From NCBI GenBank assembly GCA_038025085.1, contig CM076154.1, positions 17,644,001 to 17,708,000 of the forward strand: DNA of 64,000 bases, in the 5' to 3' direction. This document shows positions 1-15,920 of the stretch, piece after piece. The notes under the pieces were generated by a model, which ran no database searches, was not told the DNA's origin, and saw only the letters and a list, made by a program, of their open reading frames with translations. Made by a program: the position numbers and the translations under genes. Each line of letters starts with the position of its first letter. Within the stretch, counting starts at the first letter, position 1. The DNA is from Tetragonia tetragonoides. Taxonomy: Eukaryota > Streptophyta > Magnoliopsida > Caryophyllales > Aizoaceae.

Positions 1-1917
1 CCATTTTACAGCTGTAGGGTCCAATTCAGCCATCTTCTTCAATGCCTTGTTGTATACATATGGAGAGTATGCATATGCTGCTCTCCAGAACAAAGCGAGA
101 TTTGAAGTTGTTGTACAAATGTTGTCCACATGCTCTCCTTGTAGCTCCTCGAGACTCCTCAAATAAAGCCTTGTCAACCCCCTACAAGATACAAAAAAAC
201 TCTTAAACATAGCACCAAAAAGAAAAAAAACCTTATATTATATGGAAATTAACATTTTCAAAATAGTACATTACCTTTTCCCTGTCACTAATAAGGTCCA
301 ATCATCCTTCACAGATCCATGTTGTCGAAATACACTCCTCAAGTTTCTAAAAAAATACCTCCCACTCTCGGTGCATTCTGCTCCCACAATAGCATATGCA
401 ATCACAAAGAGCTCATTATTTGCATCAAGAGTCATAGCACTCAAGAGAACCCCTTTATATGTCCCCGTCAAATGGGTTCCATCAACACCAATCAAAGGCC
501 TACACCCTTTAAGAAAACCCTTAACTTGAGCAGCAAAAGCAATGAAGAATGCTTTGAAATACACAGTCTTATCATGAGGAGCATACGGAGAGTGCCAAGT
601 GATCAATGCAAAAGACCCTGGATTTGTCTTCTTTAATTATCACAATAAGCTGCAATTAGATTATAAGATTTCTCATATCCACCATTAATCTTTTCTAATG
701 CCATCTTCCTAACTTTGTATAAAGTCCTAATGTTCATACTAGTCCCAAATCTGTCCATAAAATACTCATGCATAGTGTTGATTGGTATTTTGGGATTGGC
801 CTTTACATCATTCAATATCTTTCCACACGCTCATTCACTATTAGCCATTGAATTCCTCTCAAGTCTCTGACAATTATTATTCGAATTCAGAGTTTTTATT
901 GCCCAACTTACTTTGTCAGGTAGCCTACATGCATGGATTCTCCACTCACACCCTTCCGTCGCACATTCAGTTGTATATCTATGCTTTTCCCCTCTGACAA
1001 CTACCACAGCAAAGCCCCCTTGTATGCAATAATCTGTGAAAACAACCCTAAACTTATCCTTACTATAAAAAAATCAACCATGGGGATAAAGTAACTGAAC
1101 CAAAAAGCTTGATCCTTATACATACTACCATTCTTGCAAATTCTCTCCATATAATTTTTTGATTTCTGACTTACCTTAACAGATGGTCCACTCTTCAATC
1201 CATCATCATCACTTTCGTTGCTCTTATCAACAGCATTCTAACCTTCACAATCCTCATTGTCACTATCATTTGTGCTGTTCTCATTTATATAAATAGACCC
1301 TCTCTTTTGGATTTTTTTTGCCACATAGGTGCCATTTTTTCTGAGTATTGATTTAGGTGTCTTCCTTTTTTGTGGCTGGTAAGAAGGTTGTGGTGGTTGT
1401 TCAGGTGGTTGGGTGGGGTGAGAAGACATTGGTTCGGTGATGTGGGATGGCAGGGTGGGCTGGGACACTAACAAATGTAACTCAGAAAATAACGGAGGTG
1501 AATTATTTCGAAGCCCTCTGACATATTAGCAAGTTGTGTCACAAGAGATTCAGAATTGGATACTTGTGACTCATATCCATTATCATAACTTATCAACTTA
1601 TCTTTCTCTTGTTTCTGTAAACTTTTCACCTCCATAGCGATACAATAATCGTTACATGGGCTATCAGTTTTTTCAAGCCATATCTCTATGATTTCAACAC
1701 CTTTAAACTTATTTAACATCTCTGCCACAGCTACATCACCACCAATTTCAAACTTTCCAGTGCCATTTTTGTAATACAAAGAGAATATCTCAGGAAGTAC
1801 CACATCTTGCTCCATAGCCTTACCACTAAGCTCAATCACCAAGGTTATGTAAGATATTACATCAGTATCCTCAATTAGATAATGAAAATCTTTGTTGTCA
1901 TAGTAAATAAGCCACAA
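1..1917 (-). pseudogene. Decayed MULE (MuDR-type) transposase, runs off the left edge
   Basis: Remains of a Mutator-like transposase, read right to left. At 1468-1917 is a PB1-like N-terminal domain (starts MWLIYYDNKDFHYLIED). At about 1238-1474 is a Pro/Gln-rich linker. At about 840-990 is the MuDR DNA-binding segment, with a 'TECATEGCEWRIHACRLP' pattern. At 633-815 is a helix-rich piece. At 271-606 is the catalytic MULE domain, with IGVDGTHL (first catalytic Asp) and AIVGAECTESGRYFF. At 1-195 a further transposase piece can be read only by switching frame (FWRAAYAYSPYVYNKALKKM then AELDPTAVKW). Several frame changes and stops separate the pieces, so no intact protein is encoded. The domain order is that of plant MULE proteins with a PB1-like N terminus. 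The terminal repeats of the element were not located; the left part lies outside the window. Confidence 0.8.
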
Positions 1918-2760
1918 ATTTTCTTCATTGCTAGCAAGTCAACTACAAATCAAAATGAAGTGAAATTTTGAAAATTCAGTAACATATATATACATATCAC
2001 CACCATAAACAAAAAAAAAAATTGTAATAGCACAAAGTAAAAATAATAAAAGACAAAAATACCCAACAAAACACTTTCGCAGTAAGAGACGAGGAAAAAG
2101 TTATCATAATCTAACTAAATTTTACATTTTCAACCACACAACTAATTGAAGAAAAACAGAGAGCAATAAACAGTACAACCATGAAATTAAGCTTGCAACC
2201 CTAAATAAGATGGAAAACGCACAAAACATATACTGATAATTCTGAAAGCTTCCATGGTATATCCAAATACAGTATAACACCCAAAAGATGAGAAATTTTG
2301 CCCCCAAAAAAAAAACGAAAATAGAGAGGAACTACTTACTTTTAAACGCTCAAGGTAAAGAATTTCGCCTTATCACTGGTAATTCGAAATTCACCCCAAA
2401 AGATTCGTTCTCATGCTCAAGATGTTCGTAATTATCCTGAAATTCGCAGTATCGTTTGCAAAGAAGGTCGCAGAAGAAATTCCCAAAACTTACAGCAAAC
2501 TTATTTGAACAGTATCTTGCAAAATTAAACTCATTCAACACAGTAGATCGCGACGCAAGTGTTGAGTATCCCAAATTAGTGTTGAGTTTCATCAGTTTAA
2601 CCCATCTATTATGGATTTTGATTGATGAAAAATCTAGGGTTTATGGGTGATAGGCAAAACGTGAAGAGGTGGGGGGCAAAACATGAAGAGAGAGAGTTAC
2701 ATAGAAAGAAGAAATGCCGCCAAAAAAAAGTAGAGTGACTTTCCCCTAAAAAAAATATTA
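1918..2760. other. Non-coding flank of the MULE remnant
   Basis: AT-rich sequence 5' of the transposase remnant. A short minus-strand ORF at 2350-2592 matches no family I recognise. It may be the 5' untranslated or terminal region of the MULE, but no terminal inverted repeat was found. Confidence 0.4.
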
Positions 2761-3231
2761 GGATTTTTTTGCTAAAAACACCCTAAAGAATTTAAGTAAC
2801 TAGAAAAACACCCCAATAAATTTTTGTCTTGAAGGAACACCCCAATACAGCAAAAAGGCCCTGTCAGGACACCCCAAGCTAATCTTCATGGTGGTTTCTG
2901 TTCACTTTTTGCTAGGTTTGCCCATAATACCCTCACGCTTATCTCATGTGTACAATTCTTAATGGAGGGAAAGTTAGAACATAAGTGAGGGGGTAAAGGA
3001 TGGGAAATTGGGAGGGTTATGGGTGGGTGTGAAATTAAATCCATGTGAGATAAGCGTGAGGGTATTATGGGCAAACCCAAAAAAAATGAACGGAAACCAC
3101 CATGAAGATTAGCTTGGGATGTCCTGACAGGGCGTTTTCGCTGTATTGGGGTGTTCCTTCAAAACAAAAATTTATTGGGGTGTTTTTCCACTCACTTAAA
3201 TTTTTTAGGGATGTTTTTAGCAAAAAAATCC
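2761..3231. mobile_element. Foldback element 1 (MULE-type, 9-bp TSD)
   Basis: 471 bp, almost entirely palindromic. The ends are GGATTTTTTTGC at 2761 and its complement ending at 3231. Identical 9-bp flanks AAAATATTA (2752-2760 and 3232-3240) give a Mutator-like target duplication. The arms are about 190 bp each with a loop of about 90 bp. Within the left arm the motif ACACCC(C) occurs at 2778, 2808, 2837 and 2869, about 30 bp apart, and is mirrored in the right arm. There is no coding capacity. Confidence 0.85.
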
Positions 3232-3547
3232 AAAATATTAATTTATGCTTTTACAAGACGGGCAAACAGACGGAGTAACGCTCGTTTTCTATGCTGGGCA
3301 AAAGATAAAATTTTAGGGGTATATGATGCATTATGAAAGTTACTTGTATCTAATATGCATTATGTTAAACTTCAAAGACGCACGGTGAAATATTCCTAAA
3401 AACTATTAATCCCCTTGGAATGTTTCTTCGACTTATTTGAGTTGCTTTGCTAATACTTACCTTTTAGTTTAGGATCTGTTTGTAAAGAAAGAGTCATACT
3501 TTGATGATTAAGAGTCCACGCAGCAAATCCACTTGCCTTCTTGCTGT

Positions 3548-3620
3548 TACTCCCTCCATCTTATAAATATTCAGGGTGTATTTTTTAAAGTTGATCTAAT
3601 CAGTTCATTTTAGTCTGGTT
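3548..3620. mobile_element. Stowaway-like MITE fragment
   Basis: Begins with TACTCCCTCCATCTTATAAA, the usual Stowaway/mariner MITE terminus, followed by text like other copies in the window. The opposite end is not recognisable. Confidence 0.4.
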
Positions 3621-3750
3621 TAAAAATAAGTGATTTCGTGTAAATTTAATGATTTTCAATTTAGTTCAGTTATACTCATTTTAATTCAATGGTGTACAAT
3701 TGAGAATATACATTTTGTCTCTCATGAAAAATGGGATTCAATTCAACTCA

Positions 3751-3992
3751 GGGTGCTTTTGTTAGATCTGAACTTACCAGAACTGAACTGAACTGAATTC
3801 AACATTAATAAACTGAACTGAACTGGATACAACTGAAGTGAATTGAACACAACTTGATATGTAGACAAAAAGTATGTTTCTGAACTCAACATCACTGAAC
3901 TGAACTGAACATCATTTAACTGAATTTGAAAATCACTGAATTGACACATTAACTGAACTAAACTGATCGTGTAAGCTCTAACAAATGCACCC
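3751..3992. mobile_element. GAACT-rich MITE (TIR GGGTGC...TTGTTAGA)
   Basis: About 240-bp element with inverted ends GGGTGCTTTTGTTAGA and TCTAACAAATGCACCC. The interior is rich in GAACTGAACT and contains a conserved GAGACAAAAAGTATGTTT-like core. It recurs at 4051, 5942, 6242, 20830, 23340 and 47930. No transposase is present. Confidence 0.65.
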
Positions 3993-4050
3993 TTAGTGGT
4001 GTTCTGTTCATTTCAGTTTAGTGGTGTTGAATTCAGTTCATTTCAGTTTA

Positions 4051-4295
4051 GGCGCGTTCTTTAGGGCTGAACCTATATCTGAACGGTATTGAAATGAACT
4101 GAGTTCAACACCAGTAAACTGGACACCACTGAACTGAATTGAACACAACTTTATATGTGAGACAAAAAGTATGTTTCTAAACTCATCACCACTGAACTGA
4201 ATAGCTTAGAACATCACTTAACTGAATTGGAAATCATTGAATTAACACTTGAACTGAATTCATAAACTGACTGTGTAAGCCCTAAAGAATGCACG
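4051..4295. mobile_element. GAACT-rich MITE, second subtype
   Basis: Ends are GGCGCGTTCTTTAGGGCT and AGCCCTAAAGAATGCACG. The interior has the same GAGACAAAAAGTATGTTT core as the MITE at 3751. It is duplicated at about 6242-6486 by the tandem duplication. Confidence 0.65.
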
Positions 4296-5162
4296 TTTAG
4301 TGCTTGTTTGATTAATCATGGGACACTACAACAATTAGTCACTTGGGTCACGAATTTCACCACAGGAGATCAAATTTTGTGGCCAACTTTTTCCGGTTTT
4401 TTTAAATTGCCACGAAAAATAATTATTCATGGCCATTTCCAAGAAAATCACCACGGGCAAAATAATTTTATGCTTGTTTTTTCACTGGAAAAACAAAATT
4501 GTGGCCATCTTGGAAAAATGGCTACGAGTGGAATAACTTCTTGGCTGAATTGCCATAGAAATATACTTGTGTAGCAAAATTGCCACCATTTTTTTTGTGG
4601 CCTTTTACAAATTTTTCCAGGGAATTGACTAGTTTGCCACAAGAAATTTTGTGTATGCCGATATTTTTTCCATGTAATAACATTCTAAATATAATAATCT
4701 CCATACTTTAATTAAGAAGTTTAGCCTAGATGATTTGAGTCACTTATAAACTCCAAGATATTTCAAGTTCAAGACTCACTAAAAAAAATTCTAAGATTTT
4801 TTTTATTTCTTTTTTCATGTTAAATTAGTCACTAGTATTGTTGTAGCTATTACATTAACACGCCACAAAAATTCTCGTAACTAATTGAAATATTTCCACG
4901 ACTCCTTTAGTGGCAAGATGTTAACATGTCACTAACAAAACTGTGGCTAGACTTCTCGTTATAACCACAAGAGTGCTTTAACCGTGGCTAAATGGATTGC
5001 CACGGCCTTATAGGCCACGACAGGTAACGGGAAAAATTCCCGTGACTAAGGCTCCGTTTGATTCAACTGAATTTCACGTTACTGAACTTAACTGAACTAA
5101 ACTTATTGGCCCTGAACTGAACTTAACTGAACTTAATGCTCCTGAACTGAACTGAACAAAAC

Positions 5163-5294
<132 letters not shown>

Positions 5295-5663
5295 AATTCA
5301 CTATTTTCAAAGGTAATGTCACATATCGACAAGATAAATACTACTTTTCTACACTTTTTTGTGGTAATTTTATTTTATCATCGCTGTTATCTCTCATTAA
5401 TGGTAGGGAAAAAATTTGGATTGAGTATCTCTATCAACGAACCAAAGAATAGCAAAGTGAATTGAAAGTAATTCTACTACTTTACTAGAGTGAATCAATC
5501 AAGAAGGGTAACTAGGTTCATTTCTTTCATTTTTTTTTCTAATATTAATTATTTATTGATCATTTTCCTTATCAAGTAACAAACCAATTGCCCCTTAATT
5601 TTTTCTTACTATTTTATTATTGTGTTTAATTTAAAACACAATTTATAATTTTAAAGGTATTAC

Positions 5664-5796
<133 letters not shown>

Positions 5797-5891
5797 TGAA
5801 ATAAAATGAACTTACCTGAACTGAAATTAAGTTGAATCAAATAGAGCCTACTGAACTTATTGGCCCTGAACTGAACTGAAATTAATTTAAG

Positions 5892-8987
<3,096 letters not shown>

Positions 8988-9300
8988 TAAGTGCTTTTGT
9001 CACGGAAATTTCAAATGATAGCCACAATTATTATAGTGGCGCAAGTGTTCCATTTATTGTAATGGGAACTAATTAAGTTCCCATGTGAAGTGCTAAATCT
9101 TATTTGGTTTAATAAAGTAATTGCAAATTTATGGGAATTGATAGGTAAAGTACTACTACTTACCTAGGGGGAAGCAAAGTAAAGAACTTCCATGATTAGG
9201 GGGAAGTCACTTCCTACATTAAGTAGCTTCCTGTGTTTTTTTGTCAACCAAACATTCTATGTACTTTAAGTGTCAACCAAACAAGCACTTAGTTCAACCC
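8988..9300. other. CACTA interior, no gene
   Basis: Non-coding. It ends near AACCAAACAAGCACTTAG, complementary to the TTAGTGCTTGTTTG at about 4298, which hints at an additional nested element boundary. Confidence 0.4.
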
Positions 9301-9381
9301 TTAATAACACACCCTCAAACATTTACTTTGTCAATTGTTAAAGGTTTGCATTGCTCACTTTTGCGATTCACAGAAATTTTA

Positions 9382-9757
9382 CAATGTGTTTGGGAACTTC
9401 GGGTTAATGAGTAAAATGAAGCAAAACTAGAGAAAACTATAAAATCTTTAATTTTGCTTTGTTTGGTTGTTAGTAAGGAAAACTGTGGAAAATTAAAAGT
9501 ATGGAAATCTCTAGTTATAATTTGTCCAATTAGATTTCTATAGTTTTCCCCTCAAAATCGATGGAAAATCTGTGGAAATATGAGAAAATCTAAAAAGAAA
9601 GCCTTTATTCTATCATAGATTTCTACAATAACCAACCAAACAAAAGATAAACCAAACAAGTGAAAATGATATGATTTCCACTGTTTTACTTCTATATAGA
9701 TTTTCATAAATTTACTTTTCTATTGTTTTCTCATTTACAAAGTTCCCAAACATAGTG
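9382..9757. mobile_element. MITE with TTA target duplication
   Basis: Inverted ends CAATGTGTTTGGGAACTT and AAGTTCCCAAACATAGTG. TTA lies on both sides (9379-9381 and 9758-9760), typical of PIF/Harbinger MITEs. The interior is AT-rich and non-coding. Confidence 0.7.
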
Positions 9758-10261
9758 TTAAAGTCAATCTCATGATAGTTTACTTTGTATATATACAAGG
9801 TTAGTAGTAGCCAATTTCTGTGGAGAGCATCAAGCCATCGAAACACAAGTATTTTTAAGGGGCAAAAAAATGAAGAGAGAGAAACTGTGGAAAACCGACC
9901 CTAAAACGCAAACAGAAAAAGAAAAAAAAGCACAAAAGCAAACTCCCTTAGTTCAGAGCTTCTACACATTTTTGCTCGTTTTGAGGAAATTTAGGAGGAC
10001 ACGAAACAACTTCAATTGGGTAGCAAATTGACCAATTTAGGGCAAAATTAAGAGTTGTAAACATAGAGCAAAAATTCAATTACCAGTGAAAGACAAAAAA
10101 GACGCAAAATTGCGAGATGGAAATGAGCCCTAAAAATTTTACACGAAATACATAGCAAACTGTGATGCATTAAACAAAATAATGAACCCTAAGATTTAGA
10201 TTAAGAGAAAGAGCAGAGAGATAAAGAAGAGCGAGATGAACATACCAGGAAATTTTGTTTC

Positions 10262-10435
10262 TTGAGTGAGGTGAACTGAGAGAAGCGATTTGTTGAGATG
10301 GAGCGATTTTTTTGGTTGAGTGATTTTTTGGATGAACTGAGTGATTTTGGTTGAGTGAGAGAAGCCAACTTTTTGAGGTGAACTGAGCTATTTTGGTTGA
10401 GTGAGAGAAGCGACTTTCTTGAGATGACTTGAGCT
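10262..10435. repeat. Imperfect tandem repeats (GAGTGA..GAAGCGA)
   Basis: Several diverged copies of a unit containing TGAACTGAG..TTTTGGTTGAGTGAGAGAAG within the CACTA-like region. Confidence 0.6.
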
Positions 10436-11096
10436 TTTTTTTTTTTTTTTTTAATTCTATCAGGCCAGATGGAGCGAAATTTTACTTTGGCCGAAATTTT
10501 GGCCCGCTTCTTTTTTTTTCGCTAATTCGGCCACGAAATACAGATAATGGGCCACGAATGCAATTTGTGGCCTTACATTGTGCGACGAAAATCCAAAAAT
10601 CGTGGCACAAATGAAATTTTGGGCGACGAATCCGAACTTTCGACGCCCACAACCCAGTTTGGCTACAGATTTTCCCTTTGTGGCCTAATGAGGGAACAGG
10701 CTACGAATTTATTTTTTGTCGCCCAAGCAATATTAATTTCGTCGCCCAAGGCTGTTTTTCTTGTAGTGAGAGTTGCAAAACTAAACAATGAAATCATGAA
10801 TCAATTGTGAAATAGGATAAAATGGAGCATGAATTGATCATAGATAATCGTCAAAAACGCATATTTTCTCACCCTTTTTTTTTAACCTCTAAAAAGTTCA
10901 AAATCTTATAATCCGATCCACATTATTTGTACTCCGACCCACTAGTTATTTTATGGCTAATTATATATTATGCTTTTCTGTCAAGTTTGAAATATCTTCA
11001 AGTGTGTGTTTCACCAAAAAAGATTTTGAAGAGGTTTAAACACAGTCGTTTTCAATCAAAATTTTAAAATGCAACCAAATTCTTAGCTTAGAACAT

Positions 11097-11370
11097 GACG
11101 GAAAAATGACACTTGAGCCTTTATACTTAGAGGAGACAAAATCATACTGATTTGGTTCATTACTTATAGCACTAACAAAATAATATATGTAGAAAGTTAT
11201 TATCCTATATAAATTATTATTTTTTAATTATTTTTTTATTCAAAAAAGGCACGAGGCCAGTATAATAAATTTAAATACAATACAATTTATCCCGAGCTTG
11301 AAAGATAGATAATAAATCAATGAATTGGTACTCTTTCTCATGGATCGCTTAACATTATTGTTTACTACAT
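11097..11370. other. Displaced 3' flank of the first VOC gene
   Basis: Sequence around GACACTTGAGCCTTTATACTTAG..AATCATACTGATTTGG resembles 18740-18860, which lies just downstream of the second VOC gene. The two paralogues therefore share downstream sequence. In copy 1 it has been pushed about 3.2 kb away by the Helitrons that end at 14610. Confidence 0.55.
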
Positions 11371-11374
11371 CTAA

Positions 11375-11377
<3 letters not shown>

Positions 11378-11471
<94 letters not shown>
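11378..11471. repeat. (AT)n microsatellite
   Basis: About 90 bp of AT dinucleotides with one interruption; likely marks the 5' boundary of the first Helitron. Confidence 0.95.
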
Positions 11472-11472
<1 letters not shown>

Positions 11473-13033
11473 CACTAGTGATGTGACAAGTGTCACTCTC
11501 CGGTTGGCTTATACCCAAGTCATTAATTATACTATTTTTTCTTTTTTTTGAGAAGGGTTATGATTTGAATAGTTATTAAGGCAAAGTAATATGGAGTGTT
11601 AATGACTTTAATTAAACTATTGCTATTATTTAGATAGTAGTTAATATAAAATAATGAATTTTTTTGGTGGGAATGAATATTTAACAATAGTAAATAGAAA
11701 ATAAAATATTAATTAGTTAAAGTATAATAAATTTATTAAAATTTCATTTCTTTTAATTATCTTTTAGCTTTTATGGCAGAATGAAATATATTTTAAAAAT
11801 TTCAACCTTCTATTTTTGATTATTGATGGACATGTTAAATGATAGATTGGTTGGGTTTTTTTTTTTAACTAATATATGAGGCGATAAACGTAGGTCATGG
11901 GACAACGAACATATGACTAATATTTATTGGACTGATTTTACGGGGATAAGCGCAAGTAATGAGACATGGGTCACATATAAAGTTAATATTTTCAAATTAT
12001 ATAATTTAGTTGTCGGTATTACATGATAGGTGATGTTTGACTAATATTTGGTGGGATAAACGCAGGTTAATTATGTGACAGTTAACATGTGACTGATATG
12101 TGGAGAATAAGTGTAGGTATATAATTTGGGTAAGATGGCAGATAACGTGACAATGTCACAATTTGATTGGTCATTAATCATTATTTTTTTTTTTTTTTTG
12201 TGAGTAATTAGCTATCAATATCATATAGTAATTGCTATAACCTATCATATTCCTTTTTTTATTTTGTTAGAATTACATTAGTGCAATTTGAAATTTAATT
12301 AATATCCCGTTTTAATATTTTTGACACAATAAAAACTTTTATTGGGTTAAATCCGATGATGAATATTTGGGGAATAGATGCACATAATAAATAACATTGT
12401 TTATATAGTGGTGGGTATAAGAGCGGTTAACATACAAGTGTCACATTTTGATGACTTACGTACTATTTTCCCCTTTTCTAGATGGTGAGTTGTCACCCTT
12501 TTTTTCCAATTGAAAGAAGGTTAGTATTTCAACTTTGATTCCAATTAGTGAATTACTTATTAAGTCACATCCTGATCAAATCGGCTGGTTGTTTATAACA
12601 AAAATTATATCAGTTGGTTGGATATAAGCGTAAAGGCTACATGGAAATAGACTATTATTTGCTGGCATAATCGTAATCAATATGAAAAACGTTAGATATT
12701 CAATTACATTTATATTTGAGCGTCTAAATATGGATTAGACATAAAATTGTAAGGATGTGCTTAATAAAAATGACATGAGCCAAATTTCGAGTGACAGTTT
12801 ATTAAGTTATATACATGATGTACAATTGCAAATTAAGTGACATGTGATAGAAATGTTTTAGTTTTTAATTGGAGAATGATGAGTGGTATATGATATGTGT
12901 AACATTTCGGTCAATCAATATTTTCTATTATTCATTATATACCTATGTATAATTTTAAAACATACAGAAATTAAGTTCAACATAAAATATAGTGATAAAT
13001 TGGTCGTCCGTGCGTAGCACGGGTAAATTCCTA

Positions 13034-13034
<1 letters not shown>
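11472..13034 (+). mobile_element. Non-autonomous Helitron, copy 1
   Basis: The 3' end is CTAG at 13031-13034, followed by T. It is preceded 8 bp upstream by a perfect hairpin CCGTGC-GTA-GCACGG (13008-13022), the Helitron terminal structure. The interior is AT-rich, without a Rep/helicase ORF, and is related along its length to 13102-14610 (repeated GGGATAAGCGCA..GTGACA words). The 5' TC end cannot be fixed because of the flanking (AT)n. Confidence 0.7.

Positions 13035-13101
<67 letters not shown>
13035..13101. repeat. (TA)n microsatellite between the two Helitrons
   Basis: Pure TA dinucleotides directly after the CTAG end of copy 1. Confidence 0.95.
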
Positions 13102-13104
<3 letters not shown>

Positions 13105-14610
13105 GGTAAGAGCGCTGGTAATGTGACATGTGTCACATTATTAGTGGCTATTGTTTTTTCTTTTCTTTTTATTTTTATTTTGTCATTAAGGTTTTCATTT
13201 AATGTTAATGTATTAAATATAATAATAAAAGTCTCTATTTAATACTTGATTATTTTAATTTAAAATAATATTTTGGATCACCACTTTTATTAGTTTTTAT
13301 ATTTATGAGTATAAGAGAATTTAATGTGGCCACTTTTATTGTATTTTATAATTGTGGGAAAAAAAGTATTTTGACGTGGCAATATGTTTTAGGGGATAAG
13401 TACGTGTTATATGATAAGGGTCACATATAGAGTCATTACTTTTAATAAGTTATATATTGTGGGTATTACGTGGTAGCTGATATTTGACTAACTTTGTGGC
13501 GATAAGCGTATGTCATGTGACAACAAACATGTCACTAATATTTATTTGCCTAATTTTACAGGGATAAGCGCATGTGTGACAGTGATTACATATAAAGTCG
13601 TCATTTTCAAGTTGTAATGTAGTTGTGGGTATTACATGGTAGGTGGTATTTGACTAATATTTGGGGAGGGGGGATAACCGCACGTAGTTTATGCGACAAT
13701 TAACACGTGACTGATATTTGTGGAATAAGTGTAGGTATATAGTTTTGGGTAAATCGTAGGTAATGTCACAATTTGATTTGACATTAATTATTTTTCTTTT
13801 TCTAATTATATTTTGGTGAGTAATTAGTTGTCGTCAACATCCAATAGTATTGCTATAACCTATTCATATTCCTTCTTTTTTCTGTAGATAGAATTACATG
13901 AATACAATCTAAAATTTGGTCTTATTGTCCAGTTTTAATGTTTTGAACATAATTAAAAACTCTTATTGGGTATAGATCAAAAAATGAAATTTTGGGGGAA
14001 TAGATCCACATAAGGGTTATAGAGTTGTGAGTACAAGTGTATGTAACGTACAAGTGTATGTAACGTACAAGTGTCACATTTTGACGAATTACAGATTATA
14101 TTTTCCCTTTTCTAGCTAGTGAGTTGTTGCTATTTTCTAATTGAAAGAAGGTAAGTCTTTTAACTTTTAGATTCCAAATACTGAAATATACATTAACAGA
14201 TAGTCTGATCAAACTTATGGTTGTTTAATAATAAGAATTATATTGTTTGGTATAAGCATAGGCTAAGTGAAAATTGATTATTATTTATGAGGATAATCGT
14301 CGTTAATATGACAAAGATTAAATATTTAATTACATTTTATATGAAGGTATAAACACATGTTAGACATAAATTATTTTAATCAAGTGATGAATTTTATTTT
14401 ATTTTCTAACCGGAGAATTATGAGTGGTATGACATGTGTTTCGACCAATTATAATTTTTCATTAAACTTTATATACCTATGTATAATTTGAAAAAAAACT
14501 CATTATTCTTTATTTATCTATGTATAATTTTAAAAAATCCAAAAATTTACTTGAATATAAAAATATAATGATAAATAGGTTGTCCGTGCTACGCACGGGT
14601 AAAGTCCTAA
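13102..14610 (+). mobile_element. Non-autonomous Helitron, copy 2
   Basis: Diverged copy of 11472-13034. The 3' end is CTAA (14607-14610), followed by T. The hairpin CCGTGC-TAC-GCACGG lies at 14584-14598, with the loop inverted relative to copy 1. The end lies only 36 bp from the stop codon of the first VOC gene, so the element sits in, or at the edge of, that gene's 3' UTR. Confidence 0.7.
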
Positions 14611-14645
14611 TAAGCCACAAAACTAAATTGATGAATATTCATCTT

Positions 14646-15818
14646 TTAGAATGCAATATTCATCATGTCCATCACCAAGTCCTCCATCATTTGTGCCTCT
14701 ACCTCGCTTGAGCAATGCAGTTCTGAAGACCCAAAAAAGGACTTAGGCAACTCATTCATGGAAGTATCGTTCGATTTCGATACCCTTTTCAAAGGACAAG
14801 CTGAAATTGGAAGAACTGGTAAATTATCACAGTTACAGATCTCCACCATGTAGCCATCTGGGTCATGGAAGAAGAGTTGATCAACCTTTACTCCTCCTTC
14901 TTCTACCTGGGCCGTCACGTATTCGATTTCCATCTCCTCTAACTTTTGTATCACTAGTTTCATTTCAGAGCTTTGGAATGAGATGTGATTGTCCTTGGGA
15001 CTGATTCTTCCCTTCTTTTGTGGGAGGTTATCAGACTCCAGTAAATGAATGCCAATTCCATAGTTGAAGACCCTAAAGAGAATATTCAATAATCATTGTT
15101 AGTAAAACTTACTTGGAGGTTCCAAGTTCAAGGCATATGAGAGCCATATGAATATATGAGAGCCCTAAGCTTTGAACTTGGGACCTTCAAGTTGAAAGGT
15201 GAGAGGATACCATTGAGGCAAATGTCTCTTGGTTGGTTGAGTATATGAGGGGTGATATCAACGGTTAAACCTTGGCCTAGCTGGTTTGGGGTGGGGTGGG
15301 GTGGGGTGGGAGTGGGGGGGCGTTTGTAAACCCAGCTCTGATCCATTCGAGATGAGCTGGGCTTCTGGCTCGAGATGGGCTCTCTGTCCGACCAAAACTT
15401 TAATATTTATTTTTGAAGGTTAACTTTACATTTACTTTTTAAAGAAAAAAAAAAGTAAATGTATGATCCTTCTGAGACGAAGGGAGTACTAACTGTAACT
15501 GATACCCGTGAAAAAGGAAGAGAAGAGTAAACAAACTAAGTAGTATAATTACCAAGCTCCTTCAAACTTGAAAGAAGAAGGACGTTTAATGAGCATAAAA
15601 CCCAAGACATGTACATAGAATCTCAGTGATTCAGACACAGATTTACACACAAAGGAGACATGATTTAGAGACAAAAGAGGCAATGATCTTGACGACGATG
15701 ATGAAGAATAATCACTACTAATACAACTACTAGCACCATCATCATCACTAGATGATGAATAGTTTATTATCTCTTCTACGTCTTCTAATATCTCTCCAAT
15801 TCTAATTACACTCTTCAT
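14646..15818 (-). CDS. VOC-superfamily (glyoxalase I-like) protein, copy 1
   Basis: Two exons, 15553-15818 and 14646-15072, joined across a 480-nt GT..AG intron that splits the Trp codon of FEGAW; predicted length 230 aa. After a Ser/Asp-rich leader (residues 1-45), one vicinal-oxygen-chelate domain spans about residues 50-175. It starts at LSLNHVSFVCKS, continues through GIHLLESDN and NHISFQ, and ends FFHDPDGYMVEICN. His53, His118 and Glu166 occupy the places of the metal ligands in FosA-like/glyoxalase-I VOC proteins. The plant homologues are short single-domain proteins of the glyoxalase I-like group, with conserved DNLPVLP after the domain. The substrate cannot be told from sequence. Residues FYVHVLGF differ from the FYEDVLGF of copy 2, where Asp is the common residue. 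The intron holds a G-rich run and a Stowaway-like end. A Helitron abuts the 3' end. Confidence 0.85.
15073..15552 (-). other. Intron of VOC copy 1
   Basis: Donor GT after GGAGCTTG at 15553, acceptor TTTAG before 15072. Contains a (GGGGT)n-like run at about 15290-15320 and a Stowaway-type terminus ACGAAGGGAGTAC ending near 15488. Confidence 0.8.
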
Positions 15819-15912
15819 AATTTCTCTCTTTTAACTTGTAAGAAATTTGGGGATTTGATTTGTTGAAATAATTATGTTGCTTTTTTTCTAATCTTTGTTA
15901 ATATGGTCTGCA

Positions 15913-15920
15913 TATTTATA
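15913..15920 (-). promoter_or_regulatory. TATA box of VOC copy 1
   Basis: TATAAATA on the minus strand, about 95 bp upstream of the ATG at 15818. An equivalent box lies in the same place upstream of copy 2. Confidence 0.65.

Noticed and set aside
11240..13136. Tyr-Ile repeat ORFs
   Set aside because: Translations of (AT)n microsatellites between Helitrons.
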